This document shows, piece after piece, positions 37,758-47,632 of a stretch of DNA of 53,988 bases. Made by a program: the position numbers and the translations under genes. The stretch comes from an uncultured Pelagibacteraceae bacterium (GTDB lineage: Bacteria; Pseudomonadota; Alphaproteobacteria; Pelagibacterales; Pelagibacteraceae), in contig CACJFA010000004.1 in assembly GCA_902592545.1 (NCBI GenBank), positions 1-53,988 on the forward strand, given 5' to 3'. The notes under the pieces are model-generated. The model ran no database searches and had not been told where the DNA came from. It saw only the letters and a list, made by a program, of their open reading frames with translations. The number at the start of each line of letters is the position of its first letter. Position 1 is the stretch's first letter.

Positions 37758-39200
37758 ATGGATAACAGACAAAAAGAAATAAATAATTTAAAAGACTACA
37801 AATATGGTTTTTCTACGGATATAGAAAATATTCAAGCCCCAAAAGGTTTGAATGAAGATGTTATTAAATTTATTTCAAATATAAAAAAAGAACCTGAATG
37901 GATGCTTGAATTCAGACTAAAAGCTTTTGAAAGATTTAAGGTATTAAAAGAACCGGATTGGCAGAAACCTAAATTTCCAAAAATAGATTATCAAGATTTA
38001 TATTATTACTCTGCTCCTAAAAGTATGAAAGATAAGCCAAAAAGCTTAGATGAACTGGATCCTAAACTTTTAGAAACTTATAAGAAACTTGGAATTCCTT
38101 TGCAAGAGCAAGCGAGATTAAATGGAATAGCTGTTGATGCTGTATTTGATTCAGTTTCAGTAGCCACTACATTTAAAGATGAATTAACTAAACAAGGAAT
38201 TATATTTTGTCCTATATCAGAAGCAATTCAAAATCACCCTGAATTAGTTAAAAAATATCTAGGATCTGTAATTCCAACAAGTGATCATTTTTTTGCTACA
38301 TTAAATTCAGCAGTTTTTACAGATGGTTCATTTGTATACATTCCAGAAGGTGTTAGATGTCCAATGGAACTATCAACTTATTTTAGAATTAATGCATCTA
38401 ATACAGGTCAATTTGAAAGAACTTTAATTATTGCAGATAAAGGAAGTTATGTAAGTTACTTAGAGGGATGTACAGCTCCAATGAGAGATGAAAATCAATT
38501 ACATGCTGCTAATGTAGAGCTAGTTGCGCTCGATGATGCAGAAATAAAATATTCAACTGTTCAGAACTGGTATCCAGGTGATCAAGATGGCAAAGGTGGA
38601 ATTTATAATTTCGTAACCAAAAGAGGTTTATGCAAAGGTAAAAATTCTAAAATTTCATGGACACAAGTTGAAACAGGTTCTGCAATTACCTGGAAGTATC
38701 CTAGTTGTATTCTTAAAGGAGATAACTCTGTTGGTGAGTTCTATTCAATAGCTATTACTAACAATCATCAAAAAGCAGATACAGGTACCAAAATGATCCA
38801 TCTAGGTAAAAATACTAAAAGTAAAATAATTTCTAAAGGAATATCAGCAGGTAGTTCAGATATGACATATAGAGGTTTAGTTGATATTTCATCAAAAGCT
38901 AAAAATTCAACTAATTATACTCAGTGCGACTCTTTATTAATGGGTAACAAATGTGGAGCTCACACTGTTCCTTATATAAAAAATAAAAATTCTGAGTCCA
39001 ATATTGCTCATGAGGCAACCACATCCAAGATTAGTGAAGAGCAGCTACATTATTGTCAACAAAGAGGATTAAATCCAGAGGAAGCTGTTGGCTTGATCGT
39101 TAACGGTTTTTGTAAGGAAGTGTTGCAGCAATTACCTATGGAATTTGCTGTAGAAGCCCAAAAACTTGTAGGTATCAGTTTAGAAGGAAGTGTAGGCTAA
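37758..39200 (+). CDS. sufB: Fe-S cluster assembly scaffold SufB
   Basis: A 480-residue protein. The conserved beta-helix core carries [28 protein letters not shown], the [12 protein letters not shown] motif and the C-terminal segments [16 protein letters not shown] and [18 protein letters not shown]. It forms SufBC2D, on which new clusters are built. It ends in a one-base overlap with sufC. Confidence 0.97.
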   Translation: MDNRQKEINNLKDYKYGFSTDIENIQAPKGLNEDVIKFISNIKKEPEWMLEFRLKAFERFKVLKEPDWQKPKFPKIDYQDLYYYSAPKSMKDKPKSLDELDPKLLETYKKLGIPLQEQARLNGIAVDAVFDSVSVATTFKDELTKQGIIFCPISEAIQNHPELVKKYLGSVIPTSDHFFATLNSAVFTDGSFVYIPEGVRCPMELSTYFRINASNTGQFERTLIIADKGSYVSYLEGCTAPMRDENQLHAANVELVALDDAEIKYSTVQNWYPGDQDGKGGIYNFVTKRGLCKGKNSKISWTQVETGSAITWKYPSCILKGDNSVGEFYSIAITNNHQKADTGTKMIHLGKNTKSKIISKGISAGSSDMTYRGLVDISSKAKNSTNYTQCDSLLMGNKCGAHTVPYIKNKNSESNIAHEATTSKISEEQLHYCQQRGLNPEEAVGLIVNGFCKEVLQQLPMEFAVEAQKLVGISLEGSVG

Positions 39201-39934
39201 TGCTTAAAATAAATAATTTAAATGCAACGATTGATAATAAGTCTATTTTAAATGGGCTATCCTTAGATATAAATCCTGGTGAGGTACATGCAATTATGGG
39301 TCCTAATGGATCTGGAAAAAGTACTTTGTCCAACATTTTATCTGGAAAAAAAGGCTATGAAGTTTCTGGGGAAGTTCTTTTTGAAGAAAAAGATTTATTT
39401 GAACTTGAAACAGAGGAAAGGGCGCACAAGGGTATATTTTTAGCTTTCCAATATCCTTTAGAAATTCCAGGTGTAAATACAAATATATTTTTAAAAACTT
39501 CTTTAAACGCTGTAAGAAAAGCAAGAGGCGAGAAAGAGCTTGATGCGATTGAATTTCTAAAGTTGGTAAAAGAAAAATCTAAAGAACTAAAATTTGATGA
39601 AGAAAAATTAAACAGACAATTAAATGTTGGTTTTTCTGGAGGTGAAAAAAAGAAAAATGAAATTTTACAGATGTCGTTGCTAGCTCCAAAATTATCAATT
39701 TTAGATGAAACTGATTCTGGTTTAGATATTGATGCTTTAAAGATTGTTGCAGATGGGGTTAATACATTAAGAGATAAAAATAATTCATTTTTAATTATTA
39801 CACACTACCAAAGATTACTTGATTATATAAAACCTGACTTTGTTCATGTTTTGATGAATGGAAAAATTGTAAAATCTGGTGGTCCAGATTTAGCTTTAGA
39901 ATTAGAGAAAAAAGGATACGAAAATTTTAATTAA
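39200..39934 (+). CDS. sufC: Fe-S assembly ATPase SufC
   Basis: A 244-residue ABC-type ATPase. The Walker A motif is GPNGSGKST (about residues 35-43), the signature FSGGEKKKNE and the Walker B LSILDETDSGLD, in which DETD follows the SufC pattern. It powers the SufBC2D complex. The start overlaps the sufB stop and the stop abuts the sufD ATG with no gap. Confidence 0.97.
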   Translation: MLKINNLNATIDNKSILNGLSLDINPGEVHAIMGPNGSGKSTLSNILSGKKGYEVSGEVLFEEKDLFELETEERAHKGIFLAFQYPLEIPGVNTNIFLKTSLNAVRKARGEKELDAIEFLKLVKEKSKELKFDEEKLNRQLNVGFSGGEKKKNEILQMSLLAPKLSILDETDSGLDIDALKIVADGVNTLRDKNNSFLIITHYQRLLDYIKPDFVHVLMNGKIVKSGGPDLALELEKKGYENFN

Positions 39935-41182
39935 ATGAAAGAACAATTACAAAAAGATTTTTATAATAGTATAAAAAATTTAAATTTATCTCAAAAAGAT
40001 ATTGAGATAAAAAAATTTTGTTTAGATAATTTTATAGACAGAGGTTTTCCAAATAGAAAAGTGGAAGATTGGAAATTTTCAGATCTCAGTCAAATAATAA
40101 AAAATAATATTGGAGAACTTAGTTTTTATAATGATCAAGCCTCTACTAATAAAGTCGATACCTCTGTATTTGTAGATGGATTAGAGCATAATAAAATAGT
40201 TTTTATAAATGGTAGAATTGAAAAAATTGATTTTGATTATGAAAAAAAAGATCAAATAGAAATAATTGATGAATCAGAAACTATAAATGAATTTAAAAAT
40301 AGCAATTCGTTATCAGACTTGAACAACGCATTTACTAATAAATGTTTTAAAATATTGGTAAAAAAAGGTTATCAATTAGTAAAACCTCTCATTATTTATC
40401 ATACAACAAATTCAAAAATTTGGTCTAAAAACATTAATTTACGACTTAATTTTGAACTAGATAAAGATAGCTCATTAAGATTAATTGATTTGTTTAATGA
40501 TACATCCGAAAAGAATTTTTTAAATATATTTTATAACTTTGAATTGAAAGAAAATGCAGTTTTAAAAAATTATAAAGTAGATAAATTTGAAAATAAAAAT
40601 ATTAAATATTCTTTTAACAATATCGATCAAGATAAGAACAGTATTTCTGAAACATTTATTTTATCTTCTGGGTCAAATTTTTCTAAAAATGAGATAAACT
40701 GTAATTTAAACGGAGTTTATGCATCAGCTTTTGTTAATGGTGTTTTTTCATTGAATAATGATAAACATCACGAAATTAGATCAATAATAAATCACTTAAC
40801 TGAAAATACAAAAAGTTATCAATTAATTAAAAGTGTTTTAGAACAAAGCTCTAAAGCAGTGTATCAAGGCAAAATATTTGTAAATTCAGATGCTCAGAAA
40901 ACTGATGGATACCAATTGAGCAAAGCAATATTATTAAATAAAGAATCGGAGTTTAATGCCAAGCCAGAACTAGAAATTTATGCTGATGACGTTAAGTGTT
41001 CGCATGGTTCAGCATCAGGCAGTTTAAATGAGGATTCTATATTTTATTTAATGTCTAGAGGTTTAAGTTATCAGCAGTCAAGGGAGCTTTTGATTAATGG
41101 TTTTCTGCTTGACGTTGTGGAAAAAATTACTGACTCAGAAATAAAAAACTTAATAAAAAATATGCTTGGAATTAAAGAATGA
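39935..41182 (+). CDS. sufD: Fe-S assembly protein SufD
   Basis: A 415-residue SufB paralogue. The N-terminus has GFPNRKVEDWKFSDL; the C-terminal core holds KPELEIYADDVKCSHGSASGSL, with its conserved Cys-Ser-His, and SRGLSYQQSRELLINGF. It pairs with SufB in the scaffold. The middle part is more divergent and lysine/asparagine-rich than SufB. It overlaps sufS by 4 bp. Confidence 0.95.
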   Translation: MKEQLQKDFYNSIKNLNLSQKDIEIKKFCLDNFIDRGFPNRKVEDWKFSDLSQIIKNNIGELSFYNDQASTNKVDTSVFVDGLEHNKIVFINGRIEKIDFDYEKKDQIEIIDESETINEFKNSNSLSDLNNAFTNKCFKILVKKGYQLVKPLIIYHTTNSKIWSKNINLRLNFELDKDSSLRLIDLFNDTSEKNFLNIFYNFELKENAVLKNYKVDKFENKNIKYSFNNIDQDKNSISETFILSSGSNFSKNEINCNLNGVYASAFVNGVFSLNNDKHHEIRSIINHLTENTKSYQLIKSVLEQSSKAVYQGKIFVNSDAQKTDGYQLSKAILLNKESEFNAKPELEIYADDVKCSHGSASGSLNEDSIFYLMSRGLSYQQSRELLINGFLLDVVEKITDSEIKNLIKNMLGIKE

Positions 41183-42396
41183 ATATTGATCAGGTAAAAA
41201 AAGAATTTCCAATTTTTGATGAAAAAATTCAAAATAATGATCTAGTTTATTTAGATAGTGCAAATTCATCACAAAAACCAAAAATAGTTGTGGATAGAAT
41301 TAATGAATTTTATACCAAACAATTTTCTAACGTTGGAAGAAGTGTTCATTATCTTGCTGTAGCAGCAACAAATTTATACGAAAACACAAGATCATCAGTT
41401 CAAAAATATATCAACGCTAAAGATAAAAATGAAATTGTTTTTACAAAAGGCGCTACAGAAGCATTAAATTTAGTTGCTAATACATTAGGCCAAAGTTACC
41501 TACAGGAAGGTGATGAAGTATTAATTACGGAACTTGAGCATCATTCAAATTATGTGCCATGGCATTTCTTAAGAAAATCAAAAAATATAAAAATTAATTT
41601 TGCTGAAATAAATGAAGAAGGTGAAATTACACTTGAAGAAATAGAAAAGAAAATAACTCCAAAAACAAAATTAATTTCTATTACTCATCTGTCGAATGTA
41701 ACAGGTGCAATTTTACCAGTAAAAGAAATTACTCAGCTTGCTCATTCAAAGGGAATAATTGTTGTAGTCGATGGATGTCAGGGAGCGCCACATTTAAAAT
41801 TAGATATGCAAGATTTAGATTGTGATTTCTATGCAATTTCATGTCACAAAATGTATGGACCTACAGGTTTGGGAGTTCTATATGGCAAAAAAAAATGGTT
41901 AGAAGAATTACCTCCATACCAAGGTGGTGGAGGAATGATAAGTGAAGTTAAAAAGGATAGGATTTCCTATGGTGAACTACCTAATAAATACGAGGCTGGT
42001 ACTATGGCTACAGCACAAGTAATTGCTTTTGACCAATCAATAAAATTTTTAGAAAGCATTGGTATCGAAAATGTTATGAAACATGAAGCCGATTTAGTTG
42101 AATACGGGCAAGAACTATTACAAAAAAATAACTCAGTTAAACTTATCGGAAATCCAAAAAATAAAGGAGGGGTTTTATCATTCACTATTGAAGGAGTTCA
42201 CCCTCATGATATAGCAACTATCTTGGATGAAGACGGAGTTGCAATAAGAGCAGGACATCATTGTTGTCAAATTCTACATGACAAATTAAATATTCCAGCT
42301 AGTGCTAGAGCATCGGTTGGTATTTATAATACAAAAGAGGATTTAGATCAGTTGAATGAGTCAATTAACAACTGTAAAAAAATATTTAATTTATAA
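41179..42396 (+). CDS. sufS: Cysteine desulfurase SufS
   Basis: A 405-residue PLP enzyme of group II. GATEALNLVA, ELEHHSNYVPW and the PLP lysine motif ISCHKMYGPTGLGVLYG are present; the active-site cysteine is in IRAGHHCCQIL. It takes sulfur from cysteine for cluster building. Its sulfur partner here is likely the SufU-type protein encoded next, since no sufE is seen in the operon. It ends with a one-base overlap with sufU. Confidence 0.97.
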   Translation: MNIDQVKKEFPIFDEKIQNNDLVYLDSANSSQKPKIVVDRINEFYTKQFSNVGRSVHYLAVAATNLYENTRSSVQKYINAKDKNEIVFTKGATEALNLVANTLGQSYLQEGDEVLITELEHHSNYVPWHFLRKSKNIKINFAEINEEGEITLEEIEKKITPKTKLISITHLSNVTGAILPVKEITQLAHSKGIIVVVDGCQGAPHLKLDMQDLDCDFYAISCHKMYGPTGLGVLYGKKKWLEELPPYQGGGGMISEVKKDRISYGELPNKYEAGTMATAQVIAFDQSIKFLESIGIENVMKHEADLVEYGQELLQKNNSVKLIGNPKNKGGVLSFTIEGVHPHDIATILDEDGVAIRAGHHCCQILHDKLNIPASARASVGIYNTKEDLDQLNESINNCKKIFNL

Positions 42397-42860
42397 TGAA
42401 TTTAAAAGAACTTTATCAAGAAATTATATTAGAACACGGTAAGAATCCTAGAAATCTTAGAAAAACAGAAGGTTTTAATAAAGACGCTAAAGGTAATAAT
42501 CCACTTTGTGGTGATAATGTTCATGTTTATTTAAAACTTAATGGACAAAAAATTGTAGAAGATGCATCCTTCGAAGGGAGTGGTTGTGCGATTTCAATGG
42601 CTTCAGCTTCTATAATGACAGATTTAATTAAAGGAAAAAATGAGCATGAGGCTAAAGAGATTGTTGAGGATTTTTTAGGAATGATTAAGGAAAATCCTGA
42701 ATTAAAATCTAAGTATTTGAGTGAAGATGAAAAAACTAAACTAATGTGTTTATCTGGTGTTAAGCAATATCCAATGAGAGTTAAGTGTGCAACTTTATCT
42801 TGGCATACAATGGTTTCTGCATTTGATGAAAAAACAGAGGAAGTAAAAACGGAAAATTAA
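42396..42860 (+). CDS. sufU: SufU-type sulfur acceptor / scaffold (NifU-like)
   Basis: A 154-residue IscU-fold protein. The three conserved cysteines are in NPLCGDNVHV, FEGSGCAISMASAS and VKCATLSWH, with the insert typical of SufU before the last one (GMIKENPELKSKYLSEDEK). It probably accepts sulfur from SufS, as SufU does in Gram-positive bacteria; a scaffold role is also possible. Position directly after sufS supports this. Confidence 0.9.
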   Translation: MNLKELYQEIILEHGKNPRNLRKTEGFNKDAKGNNPLCGDNVHVYLKLNGQKIVEDASFEGSGCAISMASASIMTDLIKGKNEHEAKEIVEDFLGMIKENPELKSKYLSEDEKTKLMCLSGVKQYPMRVKCATLSWHTMVSAFDEKTEEVKTEN

Positions 42861-42863
42861 ATT

Positions 42864-43163
42864 ATGTCAAAAAAAGAACAGATAATTGAAGAAATAAGAA
42901 AAATTTATGACCCTGAGTTACCTGTAAATATCTACGAATTGGGTTTGATTTATGATATTAAGGTTGAGGACGATAAGTTTGTTAAAATTAAAATGACTTT
43001 GACTACACCAAATTGCCCAGTAGCTGAAAGTTTACCTAAAGAAGTAAAAGATGGTGCAATGCAAGTTGAAGGTATAGAGGATGTTGATCTTGAGTTAGTT
43101 TGGGATCCACCGTGGAATAAAGATATGATGTCAGAAGCAGCAAAATTGGAATTGAATTTATAA
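42864..43163 (+). CDS. sufT: SufT-type MIP18/DUF59 protein
   Basis: A 99-residue protein with the DUF59 signature: IYDPELPVNIYELGLIYDI and TLTTPNCPVAESLP, which contains the single conserved cysteine, ending in VWDPPWNKDMMSEAA. Such proteins help mature Fe-S enzymes under demand. It lies between sufU and sufA (one-base overlap with sufA), in a typical suf operon position. Confidence 0.92.
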   Translation: MSKKEQIIEEIRKIYDPELPVNIYELGLIYDIKVEDDKFVKIKMTLTTPNCPVAESLPKEVKDGAMQVEGIEDVDLELVWDPPWNKDMMSEAAKLELNL

Positions 43164-43498
43164 TGAATCCTATAATTAAATTAAGTGATAACGCAGCATT
43201 ACGAATAAAAGAGATAATGTCTAATGCTGAAAAAGATTCTATAGGTGTTAGAGTATCAGTGAAATCAGGTGGTTGCGCAGGGATGTCTTATGTAATGGAA
43301 TATACAAAAGAGTTAAACCCTAGCGATGAAGTTATTGAAGACAAAGGTGTAAAAGTGTTCGTTGATTCTGCAGCAATTATGTACCTTCTTGGAACTGAAA
43401 TGGATTACAAAAAGGAAGAATTGTCCTCATCATTTGTGTTTAATAATCCTAATGAAACTGAGCGTTGTGGCTGTGGAGAGTCCTTTAAAATATCATAA
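43163..43498 (+). CDS. sufA: A-type Fe-S carrier SufA/IscA
   Basis: A 111-residue A-type carrier. The three cysteine ligands are in SGGCAGMSY and the C-terminal CGCGESF. It receives clusters from the SufBCD scaffold and passes them to target proteins. It is the last gene of the iscR-suf operon. Confidence 0.94.
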   Translation: MNPIIKLSDNAALRIKEIMSNAEKDSIGVRVSVKSGGCAGMSYVMEYTKELNPSDEVIEDKGVKVFVDSAAIMYLLGTEMDYKKEELSSSFVFNNPNETERCGCGESFKIS

Positions 43499-43529
43499 GT
43501 TGTATTATCCCATTAACTGCATATCTGTA

Positions 43530-43558
43530 TTGCATTATATGCATATCTAATGTATAGA
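43530..43558 (+). promoter_or_regulatory. Promoter of the small gene next to glnA, with TGCAT repeats
   Basis: TTGCAT (43530-43535) is followed after 17 bp by TATAGA (43553-43558). Transcription should start near 43565, which is also an ATG. The nine-base word TGCATATCT occurs at 43518-43526 and 43540-43548, another TGCAT at 43531-43535, and ATATGCATAT (43537-43546) is a perfect palindrome, so a regulator could bind across the promoter. Confidence 0.55.
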
Positions 43559-43564
43559 TTCTAT

Positions 43565-43735
43565 ATGAACAAATTTGAGTTTAAAAATCTTGTTAAAAAC
43601 TTGAAAGACTCTTTAAAGGAGAAAACATTCTTTAAAGAACTGCGTAAAGAGGTTGAAACCGGTGCGAACGGCACTCAAGATTACGTAGTCAAAAAAGGTG
43701 TTAACAAAGATACAATTGCAACAACTAGACAGTAA
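43565..43735 (+). CDS. Small uncharacterised protein, possibly leaderless
   Basis: A 56-residue protein from the ATG at 43565 (MNKFEFKNLVKNL); a 61-residue version could start at 43550, but the promoter found would begin transcription at about 43565. No Shine-Dalgarno sequence is seen. Residues 1-30 are likely a charged helix; GANGTQDYVVKKG follows. I do not recognise the family. The middle of the gene (43658-43686) is clearly richer in G and C than its surroundings, which suggests selection on codons or on an RNA structure. It is convergent with glnA, 9 bp away, and starts 66 bp after the suf operon. Confidence 0.6.
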   Translation: MNKFEFKNLVKNLKDSLKEKTFFKELRKEVETGANGTQDYVVKKGVNKDTIATTRQ

Positions 43736-43744
43736 TTAAATTTA

Positions 43745-45151
43745 TTAGCTACTGTAATACATCTCAAACTCTACAGGATGAGGTGCATGTTCAAATTTGT
43801 GAATTTCTTCAAACTTAAGAGCAATGTAAGCATCAATCTGATCGTCAGTAAAGACACCACCTTGAGTTAAAAACTCTCTGTCTTTATCTAAACTTTCCAT
43901 TGCTTCTCTTAAAGAACCACAAACTGTTGGGATAGCTTTAACTTCTTCAGGTGGCAATTCATATAAATCTTTATCAAAAGACTCACCAGGATGAATTTTA
44001 TTTTTAATTCCATCAATTCCAGCCATCAACATAGCTGCGAAAGTTAAATATGGGTTTCCTGCAGCATCTGGGAATCTAATCTCACATCTTGCACCTTTTT
44101 TGCTTAATGTGATCGGTATTCTACAAGAAGCAGATCTATTTCTTGCTGAATATGCAAGAAGAACTGGAGCCTCAAAACCTGGAATTAATCTTTTGTAACT
44201 ATTTGTTGTAGAGTTAGCAAAGGCATTAATTGCTTTAGCGTGTTTTAGAATTCCACCAATATAATGTAATGCGGTTTCACTTAATCCAGAATACGCATCA
44301 CCTGAAAACACCGGAGTATCACCTTTCCAAATTGATTGATGGATATGCATACCTGAACCATTGTCACCAGCAACTGGCTTTGGCATAAAAGTTGCTGTTT
44401 TTCCAAACGAATGTGTAACCATTTGAACAACATATTTATATAATTGCACGTTATCAGCTTGGTTGACTAAAGTTCCAAAATACATTCCAAGCTCGTGCTG
44501 ACTAGGAGCAACCTCATGGTGATGTTTTTCAACTTTAATACCAACTTCTTTCAAATTTTTTAAATATTCACCACGCATGTCTTGTTCACTATCAACTGGT
44601 GGTACTGGAAAATACCCTCCTTTAATTTGAGGTCTATGACCCATATTTCCATTTTCATATTCTTTACCTGAATTGTAAGGACCTTCTTTACTATCTAATT
44701 TAAATCCGCACTCATTCATATCATTTTTGATTCTTACATCGTCAAAAACAAAAAATTCTGGCTCAGGTCCAAAAAAAGCTTTATCACCTATACCTGAAGC
44801 TTTTAAATATTCTTCAGCTTTTTTGGCAACACCTCTTGGATCTCTTTCATAAGGATCTTTTTTAATTGCATCTAGAATGTCACAAAACAAAACCACAGTA
44901 TTATGAGACGTAAAAGGATCCATGAACATTCTTGCAGTATCAGGTTTTAAAATCATGTCAGACTCATTAATTGCTTTCCATCCAGCAATAGATGAACCGT
45001 CAAAAAAGACACCCTCGTTCAACATATCTTCATCAACTATTGAAGCATCCATTGTTAAGTGTTGAAGTTTTCCTCTTGGATCAGTGAATCTTAGATCCAC
45101 AAATTCTGCATCTTTTTCTTTGATAAATTTTAATACGTTTGCTGCACTCAT
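43745..45151 (-). CDS. glnA: Glutamine synthetase, type I
   Basis: A 468-residue GSI-beta enzyme of the E. coli type. Present are FDGSSIAGW, the metal-binding [10 protein letters not shown], the ATP-binding [25 protein letters not shown] and the adenylylation site DLYELPPEE with the modified Tyr at residue 397, as in E. coli. It joins ammonia and glutamate, so control by GlnE adenylylation is expected. An AGGAGA Shine-Dalgarno sits just before the ATG. The 137-bp gap upstream should hold its promoter; I could not define it. Confidence 0.98.
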   Translation of the reverse strand: MSAANVLKFIKEKDAEFVDLRFTDPRGKLQHLTMDASIVDEDMLNEGVFFDGSSIAGWKAINESDMILKPDTARMFMDPFTSHNTVVLFCDILDAIKKDPYERDPRGVAKKAEEYLKASGIGDKAFFGPEPEFFVFDDVRIKNDMNECGFKLDSKEGPYNSGKEYENGNMGHRPQIKGGYFPVPPVDSEQDMRGEYLKNLKEVGIKVEKHHHEVAPSQHELGMYFGTLVNQADNVQLYKYVVQMVTHSFGKTATFMPKPVAGDNGSGMHIHQSIWKGDTPVFSGDAYSGLSETALHYIGGILKHAKAINAFANSTTNSYKRLIPGFEAPVLLAYSARNRSASCRIPITLSKKGARCEIRFPDAAGNPYLTFAAMLMAGIDGIKNKIHPGESFDKDLYELPPEEVKAIPTVCGSLREAMESLDKDREFLTQGGVFTDDQIDAYIALKFEEIHKFEHAPHPVEFEMYYSS

Positions 45152-45288
45152 TTTGTCTCCTGTGTAATTTTGTTTGGCCTAATTATCAAAAAAATACTTA
45201 AAAATATTGCTTATTTAATAAATAACACCTATGCAATTTTCACATAAGTAGTGTAATTAGTCACTAAAATAATAAATATATTAAACCT

Positions 45289-45771
45289 GTGAAATCAATA
45301 TTAAATAAAGAGCCAGTTTTAAGAGCAGAAAAATCTCTAAAACAATTTAATCCAGATATTAAAGTGATTGTTTTAGAGCAAACTGCTAGAACAGCTAACG
45401 ATGCAGCTACAGCTTTAGGTTGCAAAGTAGGGGCAATTGTTAAAAGCTTACTTTTTAAAGCAGGGGATAGTTATGTTTTATGTTTAGTTTCTGGAGATAA
45501 AAGGTGTTCATTAAATAAATTAAAAAAAATTTTAGATCAAAAAGATGTTTCAATGGCGAACCCAGAAGATGTTAAAAAAATTACTGGGTATACAATTGGC
45601 GGAGTATCTCCAACAGGACATTTAAGAAAAATAAAAATTTTTATTGATGAAACTTTAAATAGATTTTCTTCAATTTTTGCAGCCGCAGGTCATCCTAATG
45701 CAGTATTCGAAATAAATTTTGAAAATTTAATTGCTTTAACCTCTGGTGAGATAAACGAAATAACAGAATGA
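45289..45771 (+). CDS. YbaK/EbsC-type aminoacyl-tRNA deacylase
   Basis: A 160-residue YbaK-fold protein. RTANDAATALGCKVGAIVKS, with the conserved Lys, and TGYTIGGVSPTGH near residue 100 match the family, as does AAGHPNAVFE near the end. Such proteins hydrolyse mischarged tRNA, usually Cys- or Ala-tRNA(Pro); which one is not decidable here. The start is GTG (45289). It overlaps the next gene by 4 bp. Confidence 0.88.
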   Translation: MKSILNKEPVLRAEKSLKQFNPDIKVIVLEQTARTANDAATALGCKVGAIVKSLLFKAGDSYVLCLVSGDKRCSLNKLKKILDQKDVSMANPEDVKKITGYTIGGVSPTGHLRKIKIFIDETLNRFSSIFAAAGHPNAVFEINFENLIALTSGEINEITE

Positions 45772-46655
45772 GAAAACCACAATTAGTTGATTATTTGTTG
45801 TTGACATTGTTGTCATTAATATGGGCGTCTGCTTTTTTTAATATAAAGATTGCCACATACTCATTTGGACCTATTACAATAGGTTTTTTAAGATCTTTTT
45901 TAGGAGCTATACCAGTTTTAATTTTATGTTTTTATAAAAATATTAAAATTGAAGCATTCTCAAAAGACTGGAAATGGTTTGCTATCATTGGATTGGTAAA
46001 TTTAGTTATTCCATTCATACTAATATCTTATGGAGTGAATTTTGTTCAAAGTAACTTAGCAGCCATCTTGATGTCCACAACACCATTAAGCTCAACAGTT
46101 CTAGCTCACTTTTTTTTAAAAGGAGAAAAATTTAACTTACTAAAAACTATTGGATTATTAATAGGATTTTCAGGAATAGTATTTTTGTTTTCAGATGACT
46201 TTTTAATAAATGAAAATAACTTTGTTGCCGCACTTTTAATTCTACTTGGATCAACTTGCTATGTAATTGGAGGAGTAATAACCTTAAAAATAAGCAATAA
46301 AGAAAATGAAAATGTTACAGGTTCAATTTTAATTTGGTCAACAATTATACTTCTTCCATTCACTTTAATTTTTGAAAAACCTTGGATGTTAAATCCTTCA
46401 ACAGACTCTATTATATCGGTAATATATTTAGGAATTTTTCCTACCGGGATAGCATGGTTATTGAGATTCAGAATTTTAAAAACAAATGGCCTCATATTTC
46501 ATTCACAAGTTTCATATATCATTCCAATATTTGGAATTATTTTAGGATACATATTTCTTAATGAAATAATTACCTCAAAAATTATTGTTGCATTAATTGC
46601 TGTATTTATTGGAATATATTTAGCAAGAAAAGCAGATTATAAAAACGTTACTTAA
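45768..46655 (+). CDS. EamA-family (DMT) permease
   Basis: A 295-residue protein with about ten membrane helices in two EamA repeats. The first begins at LLLTLLSLIWASAFFNIKIA and the second at about residue 150 (AALLILLGSTCYVIGG). Such permeases usually export amino acids or other metabolites; the substrate is unknown. It follows the YbaK-like gene with a 4-bp overlap and ends overlapping the convergent methyltransferase by 8 bp. Confidence 0.88.
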   Translation: MRKPQLVDYLLLTLLSLIWASAFFNIKIATYSFGPITIGFLRSFLGAIPVLILCFYKNIKIEAFSKDWKWFAIIGLVNLVIPFILISYGVNFVQSNLAAILMSTTPLSSTVLAHFFLKGEKFNLLKTIGLLIGFSGIVFLFSDDFLINENNFVAALLILLGSTCYVIGGVITLKISNKENENVTGSILIWSTIILLPFTLIFEKPWMLNPSTDSIISVIYLGIFPTGIAWLLRFRILKTNGLIFHSQVSYIIPIFGIILGYIFLNEIITSKIIVALIAVFIGIYLARKADYKNVT

Positions 46656-47550
46656 GCTTTGCCATTGCTTTTATGTGAGCAGGACCAGTTTCACAACAAC
46701 CTCCAATAATTGTTGCTCCATTTTCTTTAAATTTTTTTGCAATTTCATGAAACTTATCTGGTGTAAGATCATGTCTTTTTCCTAAAAACTCATTTGGATT
46801 TCCTTTAGTTTTTAAATAATTAGCTGTGTATCCGTTTTTTGGTTTAGTGGTTATAAATCCATTTAATTTAAATCCAAATGGTACGTTTAATTTTTTGATT
46901 TCTTCAAGATTGTGCTCATAATTTTCAGGTGAAACACAAGACAACATGACGCCTAAAAGATTTCCATCAATAATACTTTTGATATCTGAAATTTTTTCAC
47001 CACTAGGTAACTTTGTACCTTCTGAAATATGAATTCCTATTAAATAAGGTTTTTTGAATTCTTTAATTGCCTCAATACCACATTTAAACTCTCTAATGCT
47101 GCTCCAAACATCAAAGTAATAAAAATCTATATATTCATTTAATAATCTAGCCTGTTCATTAAAGTCTTTAGTGATTTCAACCTCACTTCTTATATCCTCT
47201 TCATAAGTTAAACGTTGAGGTGGCAAGCCTCCAGCAATCATTATATTTGGATATTCATTTTTCACTTTTAAAGCAATTTCTCCTGCTTTTTTATTAAGAT
47301 ATTCGAATTTATCTTCAATGTTGTTTTCACTTAGTCTTTTTCTTCTTGTGGTAAAAGTTGTTGTAACAATTACTTCTGCCCCAGCTTTTACAAAATCTTT
47401 GTGAGTACTCTCTACCAATTCATGATATTCAGAATTTAGTATCGCATTAGCACTCCATAAAGTTCCATTTGGCTTCATGCCTCGAGCCAAAAGCTCTTGA
47501 CCCATTCCACCATCCAATATTCTCGTCTCTTTAAAAAAATTAATATCCAT
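46648..47550 (-). CDS. Homocysteine S-methyltransferase family protein
   Basis: A 300-residue single-domain TIM barrel. The start RILDGGMGQELLARG, the central VMLSCVSPENYE (first zinc cysteine) and the C-terminal IIGGCCETGPAHI (the other two cysteines) are all kept. The enzyme methylates homocysteine to methionine using betaine, S-methylmethionine or a related donor; the donor cannot be told. The sequence near the N-terminus looks closer to MmuM than to animal BHMT. Two SAM-sensing riboswitches precede it, fitting methionine feedback control. Confidence 0.9.
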   Translation of the reverse strand: MDINFFKETRILDGGMGQELLARGMKPNGTLWSANAILNSEYHELVESTHKDFVKAGAEVIVTTTFTTRRKRLSENNIEDKFEYLNKKAGEIALKVKNEYPNIMIAGGLPPQRLTYEEDIRSEVEITKDFNEQARLLNEYIDFYYFDVWSSIREFKCGIEAIKEFKKPYLIGIHISEGTKLPSGEKISDIKSIIDGNLLGVMLSCVSPENYEHNLEEIKKLNVPFGFKLNGFITTKPKNGYTANYLKTKGNPNEFLGKRHDLTPDKFHEIAKKFKENGATIIGGCCETGPAHIKAMAKLK

Positions 47551-47552
47551 TA

Positions 47553-47611
47553 TGTCCTCACTTTTTTAGTACTTTAGCTTTATGCTAGGTGCACAATACA
47601 GTTCAACTACC
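47553..47611 (-). ncRNA. SAM-V riboswitch
   Basis: Read on the minus strand: a P1 arm AGGT, the loop TTGAACTGTATTGTGC, the closing arm ACCT, then AGCATAAAGCTAAAGTACT and a purine-rich run into the ribosome binding site GAGGA, 5 bases before the ATG at 47550. The TGTATTG loop and the GCTAAA element are shared with SAM-II, of which SAM-V is a variant. With the ribosome site in or next to the pseudoknot, it would block translation when SAM is bound. The exact pseudoknot pairs were not resolved. Confidence 0.75.
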
Positions 47612-47632
47612 TTGCTTATTTGATTATTTTGG

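Noticed and set aside
45152..45288. Sigma-54 or NtrC site upstream of glnA
   Set aside because: Only a weak GTGAAAATTGC-like match was seen; the GG and GC spacing of a sigma-54 promoter is missing.
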